Position numbers and translations under genes: made by a program
Part shown: in pieces, positions 37,562-48,090 of the stretch
Layout: each line of letters opens with the position of its first letter
Numbering within the stretch: position 1 is the first letter of the stretch
The notes under the pieces: generated by a model
What the model was told of the DNA's origin: nothing
Databases searched by the model: none
The model's input: only the letters and a program-made list of their open reading frames with translations
From: Brachionus manjavacas
Lineage: Eukaryota; Rotifera; Eurotatoria; Ploima; Brachionidae
DNA length: 64,000 bases
Assembly: GCA_019054805.1 (NCBI GenBank)
Contig: JAHQIY010000007.1
Location: 4,221,501 to 4,285,500, forward strand
Reading direction: 5' to 3'

Positions 37562-39410
37562 GAATATGCAAAATTAAAAAATAAATTTTTTTTTCAAAAC
37601 GTTTGGATAAATTTTTCCAATTTTGTTTTGTTAAGCATCTAGATTAACTCAAAATAAACAATTCTATTAGCACAAACATTATTTTAAAAATAAAAATGGT
37701 TGATTTACGTGTTTATTCAATAAATTCTTGATTTGAATATGTAAGTTAAATATTTTGCAAAAGCTTTAATTATTTTCAAAATATGTAGGCAACAAAAACA
37801 AAAGATACTTTAAAGAATAAGATTAAAATATTATTAACAGATTTTAATATTTTTCTTTTATCTCAGTGTTTTTTCTCCGCAAATTTAAAACAAAAATTTA
37901 ACAATTTTGTGTTTTTATGATAATTAATTTGATTCTGGCTAATCTAAAAAAGTAAACTAGTCACTATTTTTAGTTTTTTAATGCAGTTTAGTTTATGTCT
38001 AGCTTTTTTGCGAATTTAGATACAAAGTTCATAAACAGATTCTTTATTTTAAACTAATGTAAACATTATTAAAATAAAAATAAATTTGAAGAAATTCAGA
38101 ATTTAAATTTTTTTAAGCAATAAATATTGAAATTATAATCTTAAATTTTTTTTTAAATTTTGCTCATGAAAAAATTTTGAAAATTCTCTTAAATTTTTAG
38201 ATTTAACTTATTTTTTCAAGGGATATTCTACAGAGTGATTATTTTGACAAGTTGATATATTTTTCGAAAGTTAAGCTTTTTTCTACATTTTAAGAAATTA
38301 TTTGGAAATTTTCTAGGGTTTAAAAAAAAACAAAGAGATTAATTTAAAGCCATTTTTAAGTCTCTGTTTTACTTTATTTTTAAAACCAAAGCTTATTTTC
38401 ATTAAATAAATTATTGCAATTTCGATGTTTTCTAGGGTTTTATTGAAGCATTCATAATATTATATTGTCAAATTAAACTAAACACTTTTTATTAATTTTT
38501 TCTTTAAATATTTTGATTTATAATTTTACAGTCATTTTTAAAATATTCCGTATTTTTTCTTTCATTTTGTCCATTCTTGATTTTTAAATTGAAAAAAATT
38601 GATAAGACCACAAATACCACAAAGACTGCTTTTATAATGTAAACAATAATAAGTGACCTTTAATGAGCCATTTTATTGAAATCGTGATATCCTCTTATTT
38701 AAAATTTGATAAGACATTGTAAGCTTAGTCACAATTAATAAATTTAAAATAAAAGTTGTACCAACTAATACAATATGCAAAACCAAATTTCAGCCTTCAA
38801 AAAAGATACGAAGCTGTTTTATTTTTATTTCAAAATTCATAAAACCTGAAATTCTTAATAATTCTTCAGATACACTACTAACCAATTTATTTTATACTTC
38901 AAAAGATATGAATTTTTTTACTCCAAGTTCATTTGAAAATTAATTCATCTTTAGTCTGCTTTTTATTCAGTTTAAGATAAAAGATATGGTTAAATAATGA
39001 GAATAGAAGAGCTCCATTATTTTATGAAGTCTACCTTGTTTAGGGTTCAAGTTTATTTTATCATACTAAATCACAAATATTTATTAATTTCCTAGTTTTA
39101 GTAATATTTGCCAAAGTTTATTGAATGATTGTAATTATTCCTATTAAAATTTAATAATTATCAAACTTTTTTTATTTTATTGGTAAAAAATTTTGGTTTC
39201 CAAGTATCTTTATATACTTGCGTCTTAATGGGGACGTTTTTAATATGAGAAAATGGCTTTTCTTTTCTTTTTATATACGAAAACCTGAAAAAACGTAAAT
39301 AAGTGAAAAAGTTTACTGATAAAAAAAATCAGTTGATGACATTATATGTTATCAATAAATTTGGTTATCAACCTTGATCTGATAACAAAATTATTTACGT
39401 GATTATTTAA
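37562..39410. other. Intergenic AT-rich spacer
   Basis: Downstream of the coiled-coil gene; contains several AATAAA-like motifs soon after the stop (37660-37730). No protein-like frames or ordered repeats recognised. Confidence 0.5.
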
Positions 39411-39419
39411 TCTTATTAC

Positions 39420-39831
39420 CCAAGCCTTAAAATTTTTGGAGAGAATTACCACAAATGTGTTCCTCAAGACTCTGATATTTTTGATTTTGATTCTCAATCT
39501 GGATCCGAAACATGGTCCGAAAGCTATCTCAATGATCTTGAAGCTGAAGAAGTTGAAGATGAAGATGTGGAAGCTGTAGATGTTGAAAATGAAGAGATTA
39601 AAGATGGTAAAGAGGGGTTAGTCGATATTGATGAGCACGTAGATTCTAATGTTAATGTCCTATCTTTCAAAGTCAGCTAAAATTGATAATTTAGTTCTTT
39701 CAGAAAGTGTTTGTGATACTGAAGAAATTAGACGTGCCTTAAGCAAAATAAAATCCGACTCCTTGTCCAGAATTCGGAAAGTACATGGAAGGAAGCAGGG
39801 GATTAAATTTACACATAATAAAATCGCATAA
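39420..39831 (+). pseudogene. Acidic coding relic or unassigned exon(s)
   Basis: From about 39430 one plus-strand frame gives an unusually non-random acidic stretch: SDIFDFDSQSGSETWSESYL, then NDLEAEEVEDEDVEAVDVEN and GLVDIDEHVDSNVNV, stopping at 39678. An overlapping frame from 39658 then gives SESVCDTEEIRRALSKIKSD, SLSRIRKVHGRKQG and a stop at 39831. The two halves look like one acidic-to-basic protein split by a frameshift, since no GT-AG pair of workable size joins them. No start or upstream exon was found. It could be a broken cellular gene or the N-terminus of a transposase-like protein. Confidence 0.4.
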
Positions 39832-40600
39832 AAAGTGTAGCTAAAAATTAAAATGAATTTTATTTTTTAATATATTTCTTTAGGGGCAATATATTAAAAT
39901 TCTTCGAAATTAATTTTTTAGTAAAATTTAGATAAAATAAAACAGTAATTAGAAGCTGACTTTTTATAAAATTATTATTTAAATTTTCTTCGAATTCGAA
40001 GATTCGAATTTATCAAAAAAATGTTTATTTTTAATTTTCAATAAAATTTAATTTGATTATTAACATTCGTGATGTAAATGTTGAAGTTAATATCAAAGCT
40101 TAATTTTAGAACTATCGGAATTGCTGTTTATTGAAGTTTTTGTTTTCTAAGAATGAGTTGAGACTTAGGAAAGAATGGTCTAGAAAAGATGAAACAAACT
40201 ATTTCCTAGAGTTATACAATTCAGATAATACAATATTACATTCGTTCATTATTTCTATTATTTGTACCATTTACCATTTACTTAAAATTTCAAAAGCCCA
40301 AAAATGAAAAAGAGCATTTTTGAATGACTTTCTCTGTTGGAGAAATCTTTTTTTCATGTTTGACTTTGCCGTCTATTTCTTTAGAAACTTTAGAAATCTG
40401 ATTTAAAAAACTTTGTACAAAATTTTACCAAGAACTCAAACGCAGTCAATATCGGAATCAAAAGTTCGAAGTAATTGTGATAGGAATATAACTAATAAAA
40501 AAATTAAATAAAAAATATTTTATTAATTTATTTATGTATAAAATACTTGATCTATTCTCTTTATCTAATTTTTATTTTAAATTAAAATTTGTGTTGATTA
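39832..40600. other. Spacer
   Basis: AT-rich with no recognised coding or repeat content between the acidic relic and the LINE 3' tail. Confidence 0.45.
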
Positions 40601-40690
40601 ATTATATTTATTTATTTGTTTTCTGTACCGAGCTAGGGCTCCTTCAGAATAAGTTTTAAAAAAAATAAAATAAAATAAAAAAAATAAAAT
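40600..40690 (-). mobile_element. Solo LINE 3' tail with conserved stem-loop
   Basis: Read on the minus strand this matches the 3' end of the LINE in the Vav intron (57130-57215). Shared features in order are an A/T run of TTTTATT units, TCTGAA, a GAGC-loop-GCTC hairpin, CAGAAAA and ACAAATAAATA. The hairpin stem GAGC/GCTC (40630-40641) is kept while the loop differs (TAGG on the plus strand here; TTAT at 57179-57190). It is a heavily 5'-truncated insertion; no RT frame was found at higher coordinates. Confidence 0.72.
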
Positions 40691-41322
40691 CAAAATAAAG
40701 TAAATAAGCCTAAAAAAAAATGAAAGTTAAGAAGATATGTATTGAAATAGATTGTTACGTGTGGCACATGTTTACATAGTTCAAGTTTCAGGAAAAGAGA
40801 AGAAATAGTAAGGTAGCAATTATTAAAAATTTTTAAAATTATCTAAATGCTTAAAGGAGAGCCTTTCTTTAAGCAGAAGAAAAGTAAATTTTTTAATAAA
40901 TTAGATTAATTTCTCGATTAATTTCGACGAAGCTCTATTTATTCAGATCAAACATATGCGATTATTAAATATTTAATTGCTTTGTCAGAATCTAGCGTAC
41001 CTGCCTGTACCTTCTATAAGTCTTGACATGCTTACTGATAAAGGATGCTTTTTTGATTAGACATCACTGACAGAAAAAAATGAGGATTTTTTTTGAACAC
41101 ACTTGATTGACAACTATATCATGTAACCAATTTCTCCTGTTTCCTTAATAAAATGTTTAAAAGGAAAAAAGGTATATTTAATGATGGTTTGATTGACTGA
41201 GATAAAAAATGAAATAAATATTAGATAATAAAAATAAGAAATAATTTAAGAAAAATTTATTTTATCTTATTCTAACTTTTTAGGATAAAAAACCTTTATA
41301 AATTCAAGTTTCAAAATAAAGT
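40691..41322. other. Spacer 3' of the unrecognised repeat gene
   Basis: About 0.6 kb with no coding features recognised. It may include degraded LINE sequence upstream (in the minus sense) of the tail at 40600-40690, but the reading frames are not recognisable. Confidence 0.4.
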
Positions 41323-42368
41323 TTAGCTTTTATTGGACAGGGTGTTGTGGATTTTTTTAAGCTCATCATAGCTGAACGCCATTGTCATTCGATTAGGATT
41401 TGGTAGCAAAACTTTAAGTCGATCTTTGAATTTTTTCTGAAAACGCTCTTCAAATGGCGACTTTGACCTTGGATCCAACTTTCCTAATTTGAATTGCTCA
41501 CCAGTAAACTTTAGTTCATTAACTAGAGTAAATTGAGGATCAAGGAGAGTTTTTGGATCTCTTGTTTGTCTATAGGTCGATAACATTTTGGTTGAATCGA
41601 AATTTTTCGAATTAGCTGTCAATTTTTTCAAAGTTTTTTCATATCTTTTTTCAAATCTTTCCTCGAAAGGTGATTTTACTCGCGAATCCATTTTGCCTAT
41701 TTTAAATTGATCTCCTATGTACTTCATATCATTTACTGAACTTAGGTAAAAATCTTTAGTAATTTGGCTTGTTGAATTGGAAGTTGAATTTTTTCTCTTT
41801 TTTTTCAAATCAAAATTTACTGATTTCGATACAAGCGGACTGTTAGATCTACTTGGCTTGTTGGACACCATCGACGACTTTCTTGATCTATTTATATTTT
41901 CCAAAGTTTTTTCATATAACTCACTCTGTTCAGCATGCTCGCTTTTGGTGTCTATTTGTTCATTTTTATCATTTGAATCATCGTCTTGGTTTTCCAAGAT
42001 TTTATTTTTATTATCTCCCTCTCCATCCTCTGAGTTTTTTGAATGCTTTGAGAACAATATTTCACTTTTTTCACTGTTATCTGTTTTTTCATTTAATTCT
42101 TCTTCTATTTCCTGAGAATTAGATTTGAGTTGATCCATTTTGTACAACTGATCATTAACTAGTAACTTGGCGTACTTAGCACTTTAAGTTTACCAAAACG
42201 CGAAAAATGTGTTTGGATCAAAAAATGAGGTAATTTATTACCTGTGTGGGTTTTTGTTAGATTTAAATATTTTTCAAAAATTTGGAATTTCGTAACTAAT
42301 GGTATATACTTTTTTTGATTTAATTCTGTTAAAGTTTTTAGTAGAAGTAAATTTTTATAAAATTCCAT
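41323..42368 (-). CDS. Unrecognised protein with two 'KSPFEERF' modules
   Basis: Two exons, 42242-42368 and 41323-42158, with an 83-nt intron (donor CAG|GTAATA, acceptor CTAG); 963 nt, or 320 aa, phase consistent. The first 60 residues are helix-forming (KYIPLVTKFQIFEKYLNLTK). A strongly charged Glu/Asp/Lys/Asn linker follows, then a Ser/Asn/Arg stretch (SRSNSPLVSKSVNF). The C-half has a tandem duplication. Copy 1 is VNDMKYIGDQFKIGKMDSRV followed by KSPFEERFEKRYEKTL. Copy 2 is VNELKFTGEQFKLGKLDPRS followed by KSPFEERFQKKFKDRL. Copies are about 40 residues, spaced by a roughly 40-residue segment. No signal peptide or membrane helix. I do not recognise the family. The duplication with conservative substitutions argues that it is a real, constrained protein; the SPF sites could be phosphorylated, which is speculation. 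Confidence 0.8.
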
Positions 42369-43708
42369 AATATGAATTTGAAGTTTTATATTTATCAAGT
42401 GATTAGAAACTTGGAGACTGTTAAAGATGTAAAATTATTTTATTTTTTTGTTTTTAATAAACCTTCTGTGCAGAAAATTTTTTTCAATCGAACGAAGAAT
42501 GTTTAATAAAATAAAATCTAAATATCTTAATTAATCGTTGGGAGTAAGTTGATTTTTTTAAAGAAAGTTTTTATTAATAGAAAACCGCAATACTTGTAAT
42601 AAAAAAAAAATTTAGTCACATTTATGAAATCATTACAAAAAATCGATTCCAAAAAAAATCTAAATTAAGTTAATTTAGAATGATATGAATATCATTTCTA
42701 TTTATTTTATGTCAAAAATGAGTAAACTTTTTCAAATTAATTTAAGAACATTTTAAAATTTTTTTTCATTAATTTTCAAAATTTTACGTCTTAATAAAAA
42801 GACCATAATTTCTCTTATCGCTAATGTTAATTAACTTTTCGCTTATTTAATACAAATAAATCTAATTTATTGAAGCTAAGTCTAATTAAATAAAAAAGTA
42901 TATTTTTAAAGGAAATTTCTAATTTTTTTGAGTTGCATCTTAAAAAAGAAAATATCATCTTTTAGCGATTGGCATGTTGCAATTTATGCACAATTTATTT
43001 TCAACATTTTGAGAACCATTTAAAGTATGTTAGCATTTGCATTTACAGTTTTTATCTAAACTAATTTACTTGTAATAAGTTTTTGAATGTTTTGTTATAA
43101 ATTACACCTGTAACCTTTTTTTACTTTTTTATTTTCTTTTTTTACTTTTTAAACAATTTTTAAATTTTCATTAAGATGTATTTTTTAATTAATTTAGATG
43201 AGTTTTTATTAAAAATATTTTTTTGCTAAGTTTGATTTTTAAAATTTATAAATAAAGAAAAAATAAATGTACGAAAAATAAATAAATGTTAAATTCAAAA
43301 AAGCTATTTGATTTTTAAATATCTAATTTTGATATTCAAATTTATAGTTAATTTAAATTTTTTTTTACAAATGATAAATAATTTAATTTTGCAAGTTTAA
43401 TTTTATTTTATAAAAGTATAAAAACTTTGAATATTACATTGTTTAAAATTATTAATTTTGTTTTACTATTAATTAATATGAAATTATGAAATTCAACAGT
43501 GTTTGACATGAACATATGAATTTATTAAGTTCGACATGACTGTAACATATTATCCAAGACCAAAATTCGAAGTCTGCTGTCTCAAGAAATTTTCCTTTAT
43601 TATATTTAGCATTAGCTTAGGTTTTTGAGAGTTTTCTGCCAAAGTTGTTTAAAAGTCATAAAGTTAAATTTAAGTCAAGTCACTAGACTTTTTTTTTTAG
43701 AAAGTCAA

Positions 43709-43795
43709 TTTAAAGTCTTATCAAAGTCAAGTAGTTTTATCTCACTTGAATTTTTTTTCAAAAAGTCTTTGACTTGACTTTGAAAAGACTTTAAA
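43709..43795. repeat. Imperfect long inverted repeat rich in AAGTC/GACTT
   Basis: Left arm TTTAAAGTCTTATCAAAGTC(AAG) at 43709-43731 pairs with CTTGACTTTGAAAAGACTTT(AAA) at 43773-43795, 22 of 23 positions. Outside this core the arms continue with weaker matching (GACTTTTTTTT on the left, AAAAAAAGACTTTTTT on the right), so the palindromic zone spans roughly 43660-43860. AAGTC occurs many times in both orientations. A foldback or MITE remnant is the simplest reading. Confidence 0.8.
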
Positions 43796-44477
43796 ATGAC
43801 GTTTTAAAAAAAGACTTTTTTCTGACTTTTGCCAAAGTCTGTTTTCTACTTAGAACTAGCCCATTTCGACAAATTTGCTGGGACCTCCTAATTTATTCAA
43901 TGCGTTTCCATCTTGGTTACGATTCCGAGTTGTAACTTTCATCTCTGATGTACGAATACTGTTTGATAAAATGGTCAATTTTGAAGTTGGTTGTTCTACT
44001 CTTTATTTTCCATATTGATTCTAAAATATTTTTTTTGTAAATAATCAAGTTATTTTTTCAATTGTTAGTAAATTAGTCAGTTTTTTTAAATTCTCATTAT
44101 TTTTCATAAATAAAATAAAATTTTTATTAGCTAATTAAAATAAATTGAATTATAGAAAAATTTTCATCAAATATTTTCTAAATTAAAATATTAGTGCAAA
44201 TCGAGTGGAGAAAAAATCTAATTTATCGAAAGAAAAATTAAAAAAAAATATTTTTCAAATGATTTGAAAAATTTATTTGAACATTTATTCAATAAAAAAT
44301 AATAAATAATTGATAACTAACAAAAAATCAGCTAAAATTTTAATTTCGATTTTTTACTTAAAAATTTTCTGTAATTTGAATGCTTGCTTTTAATAATCCT
44401 TTGAATTAAAATTTTCACAATCAAAAATTAAGATAAAACAATTTAAAAAAAAAAAATTTTTGTTTTTTTTTTTAGCG

Positions 44478-44550
44478 GCAATCAAGACATGATATGAAAA
44501 ATATCTGATAAAATTTTTATTTAAATCATTTTTTAGTATGTCTTGATTGC
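44478..44550. repeat. 73-bp element with 13-bp terminal inverted repeats
   Basis: GCAATCAAGACAT at 44478-44490 is exactly repeated in inverse as ATGTCTTGATTGC at 44538-44550. The 47-bp interior is AT-rich. Its size and ends suit a tiny MITE or a simple hairpin; a target duplication was not apparent. Confidence 0.75.
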
Positions 44551-44786
44551 TAGGACTCAAGGTTAGTTATATTAGAGTTGAAATGACTAGAAGATATCCT
44601 AAAAATTCAATAGTAGTCAGCCTAATCAAATTTTCAAGAAGCATACATAAAATTGCATTTAAGAAAAACTAGAATTTAGATTTAAATTGAAATAAAGATA
44701 AATATTAAAAAAATTGATTAATGTTAAATGAAGCTGATTAAATACTTATAAAACATAGAAAATGTTAAATTTTCATTTTATCTTAT

Positions 44787-46942
44787 TTAGTCTTCCTTTA
44801 TATTTGACCCATTAGATAGCTTTTCAGAACTCAAGCAGAAATCTTCCACATGTCCATTTGGTTCAAAACAATTCCCATTCGCATCAACTAGCTTTTTAGC
44901 ATCATGCTTAGATACAGTCTTAATTTCAACTTGTTTTGGTACAAAAAATTTATGACCAATGATGCAGTATATTTTTCCATGTAAGAGTATAAATAATGTT
45001 TGGTGAATATGAGCAGCAATTCGGTACCAGGGCCCTTCAAAAGGATCACTAACAGCCGGACACATTATTGAATTCAGATTCACTTCGGTTATGAACGATA
45101 TCGGCTGTAGCACTAAATAATGGTATAAACGCATGAATCCAATTGAAATAAATCCCCAGTGAAAGTTCGACAGTGGCTCCATATTGTATATGCCTAAAGT
45201 TTATTAAATATTAAGAATTTTACAACACTTTTTGTTTTAACTTTTAAAAGAGCCTAAAAATTTTTAATTTTTAAAAAATAGTTCCTATAGGCCAAATACA
45301 AGGTCTAAAAAATATATTCATTTAATAATTAAACATTTTCCGAATATGTTTTTTATTATCGATCAACGGATAGACAATGAAATTTATCTATTAAAAAACC
45401 ATTTTACTTTTTGTACTTTATGTCCTTTATGGCAATTTCATTTTAATGTAGCCTGCTATTTTTTGTACTTTTTGAAAAAGTACAAAAAGGATTTTTACTT
45501 TTTAATATTCTCATTTTCTATACTTTTTTTACCATCAAAAGCTGGTAAAAACAAAAAATAATAATAATTTGTAATTTTTTTTTCCTAGCAAAAAAGAGGG
45601 GAGGCGCTAATTTCTTTTTCCAGTACCTTTTAGAACAACGGCTCCGACATGAGACAGAGGCTACTGCATCGAGTTTATCTTCTACACCGCAACTATTACC
45701 CGTTCGAAACCAGTCCTCCTTTTATTAAAGGGGTTTAAACATGCATTCCGTACTGGAGAGATATTTCTCAGCGGGTTTTAAATCTTTGATCCTCTGCTTA
45801 TTTTTGGTAAAATTTAATTTATATTTTTCACCAAAAATTAAGAACTTTTTAAACTATTCTTTAAATATTTTTTTTTCAATTAGGTTAAAATTTCTTAAAG
45901 CAATAAAGATTTATCAGCTTTTAAAAAATCTACTTTACAACATTGCAATAAATCAAGATTGATGAGAAAAACTGACTACTAATTTTAAATTGAATTACCC
46001 TTATTTAAGATAATACTTAAAAAAATTTCAATAAAATTACTATTTTTACAGCTACATCGTCGATTTTAAGTGAAAATACAAACCACGCAAAAATCAAATC
46101 CTAATACAAATATTTATTTTAATAGCAGACTATGAACATGTTAGTCAATTAATTTTTCATCAAAATAATTGTTGGCTCTAATGATATTTAATTTTCTTTT
46201 AGCTTTTGTATATTTTTGCTTATTAGTTGAATTTAATTTCAATGAAAATTGAAAAAAAAGCTTATAAGATAAAGTAAATAGTAAAATTTACCTCCTAGTC
46301 TCATTAAATATAATGGCGTGACTAACATCAGAGCGTGGTGAATGTAGTAAGAGGCTTTTTCGAAAGGTAACTTAAAAAATGAATCAAGATTAAAAAAAAT
46401 TCAAACAAAAATCTATTTAACTTACTATTCTGGTGTTTAGAACCGGGAAAATAATTGCTATGGTTGCTCCACTAACTACATAAGTTTGAAAACGGAATAA
46501 AATATGCATCCAATTTCGGGGCGGACTGATTAAAAGAATGATCTAAAAAAACAATATTAAAATTCTAATTTTTTTCTACATTTAGAATCAAATCTAAAAT
46601 TTTACTATTCTAAATTATTACTTGTAAAAATGTCACTACATGGCATGGATTTAGAATGAAAATTAATTGCCTAGTGGACAGTTTGTAACCAATTTCAATG
46701 CCCCAAATCAAACAAAGACTTGCCAAGAGCAGTTTTCGACCAAATCTTTCCCTCAGCTCTAAATTTGGTTTGTAATTGGAAATGGATCTTGTCCATGGAT
46801 AATAAATTTCAGCTACCAGCGAGTAAATGATAATTAGAATGGTCTCGGCAATGATGGAAGTAGGTGACAAAAAATTGACGCAATCCGGTCCACCATTCCC
46901 TTTTAGCGAAAAGTTCACTCCACTATAAGACCATTCAAGCAT
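44787..46942 (-). CDS. TMEM164: TMEM164 family membrane protein
   Basis: Exons 46622-46942, 46426-46542, 46292-46370 and 44787-45193 on the minus strand; 924 nt, or 307 aa, close to the human 297. It begins MLEWSYSGVNFS and continues KGNGGPDCVNFLSP, the family opening. Then come several membrane helices, the ILNPCHVVTFLQ segment, PPRNWMHILFRFQTYVVSG, FPVLNTR, LPFEKASYYIHHALMLVTPL, MEPLSNFHWGF and VTEVNLNSIMCPAVSDPFEG. The Cys of NPCH corresponds to human C123, reported as the acyl-enzyme residue in TMEM164, which makes polyunsaturated ether phosphatidylethanolamines. The cytosolic tail differs from vertebrates. The start is ATG 46942; an AG acceptor at about 46977 leaves room for an upstream exon that would add a few residues. 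The third intron (45194-46291) carries a foldback-type element and a GC-richer island. Confidence 0.92.
45366..45526. mobile_element. Short foldback-type element in TMEM164 intron
   Basis: Starts with ATAGACAATGAAAT and ends with TTCTCATTTTCTATACTT, an imperfect terminal inverted repeat like that of the 541-bp element at 49.7 kb. Inside are inward-facing units: TTTTGTACTTTATGTCCTTT on the left and AAAGTACAAAAAGGATTTTT on the right, meeting at TTTTTGTACTTTTTGAAAAA. It looks like a deletion derivative of the same family. Target duplication not evident. Confidence 0.75.
45590..45780 (+). other. GC-richer island, possible SINE remnant
   Basis: Inside TMEM164 intron 3, a roughly 190-bp stretch of visibly higher G+C than its surroundings. 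It includes CGTTCGAAACC, one base off the RNA polymerase III B-box consensus. No convincing A box or tRNA cloverleaf could be drawn, so a tRNA gene is not claimed. It may be a tRNA-derived SINE piece or unrelated inserted DNA. Confidence 0.35.
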
Positions 46943-47402
46943 GCTTGCAAATTCACTGTTGAAATGGTTCAATAGTCTAAAAATTATTATAATATCAGTA
47001 TAAAATTATTTTTTCTTTTCGGTTATAACAATGTAAATTATGATAGAAAAGCAGCGATTTTAGGAAAACTCATGAAAAAATGCGAATTTATTATTTTAAT
47101 TCGAGTTTAGTTTAAAATTTTATCTGTTTTATTATTTTCATAACAAAAATATAGATCAAATAAAACAACGTATTTAGAGCTTTTTTTTTTAATTAAAAAT
47201 AATTTCCTAGCAATAAATTGGTCTCAAAATGCGATCATAATTTTCAAAATTAAGATCACTTCAAACTTGACACATCTAAATCTAAAATCTTTAAATTTGC
47301 ATTTGCATTTTTCTACCAAAAATGATGAAAAAAATTTTTTTTTCTTACTTTTCTAAAAATGTTTGCGTTAGAATAAAATTAATTTTTTTTCTTAGTTAGA
47401 AC
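46943..47402. other. Shared upstream region of TMEM164 (-) and RNF7 (+)
   Basis: About 460 bp between divergent genes, so it probably contains both promoters. No TATA-like or initiator element could be assigned with confidence in such AT-rich sequence. Confidence 0.5.
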
Positions 47403-48090
47403 ATGTCATTGATCAACGAAAGCCCGGTTTTAAATGAGCCGTCCTTGTATTCAAAGCTAGTTCCGGGTGTGATCAATGTTTTGGACAAAGACGAGAATCT
47501 AAATACTATAAATATTAATAATTTAAACAAAGTAAACAGCGTGAATGAGAGCTCAACGAAACAACTTAAGTCTAGTACGGGTCAAGCTAATTGTCTTGAT
47601 TGTCCAAACAGTTCAAAAATGTCAACTATTAGCTCAAATTCAACAAATAAAGACACTGTTTTTACGCTCAAAAAATGGAATCTGGTCGCCATGTGGTCAT
47701 GGGATGTTGAATGCGAAGTAATTTTTTTGACTTAAATTTTTTTAAAAAATTAAATTTATTAAAAAGGTTTGTGCTATATGTAGAACTCCTTTAATGGGTA
47801 ATTTATAATTATTATTTATAAAACAAATATTTAAAAAATATTTAAAACATCATGCTTTTGTTAGATTCTTGTTTAAAGTGCCAAACGGACAATAAGCACG
47901 AAGATTGTGTCGGTAAATAAGACCTTATTTGTTTAAAAAAATTCAGGCTAATCTCTAATTTAAATTTAAAGTTGTTTGGGGTGAGTGTAACCATTCGTTT
48001 CACAATTGCTGCATGTCTCAATGGATCAAAAGCAGAAATTTGTGTCCTTTGTGTCAATCGGAATGGCATGTACAAAGAATCGGACGATAA
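47403..48090 (+). CDS. RNF7: RNF7/RBX2 (SAG), RING subunit of cullin-RING ligases
   Basis: Four exons: 47403-47717, 47767-47797, 47865-47912 and 47972-48090; 513 nt, or 170 aa. The C-terminal part is almost a textbook RBX2: TLKKWNLVAMWSWDVECEVC, AICRTPLMDSCLKCQ, TDNKHEDCVVVWGECNHSFH, NCCMSQWIK, CPLCQSEWHVQRIGR. All zinc-binding Cys and His of the RBX-type RING are present. Conservation near WSWDVECEVC and CLKCQ favours RBX2 over RBX1. It recruits E2 to cullin-5 or cullin-1 complexes for ubiquitin or NEDD8 transfer. Oddity: before the conserved core there are about 88 residues rich in Asn, Ser and Leu, compared with under 30 in vertebrates. Exons 2 and 3 are only 31 and 48 nt. Confidence 0.95.

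Larger units (their letters stand above)
42369..44786. other. Intergenic region with two inverted repeats
   Basis: No coding frame is supported. Contains the AAGTC-rich inverted repeat at about 43660-43860 and the small hairpin element at 44478-44550, listed separately. The rest is A/T-rich without order. Confidence 0.5.

Noticed and set aside
45690-45710. tRNA gene suggested by GTTCGAAAC
   Set aside because: No acceptor stem, anticodon arm or A box could be fitted around it.
47842-48075. 77-codon minus-strand frame over the RNF7 exons
   Set aside because: Antisense to the conserved RING exons.
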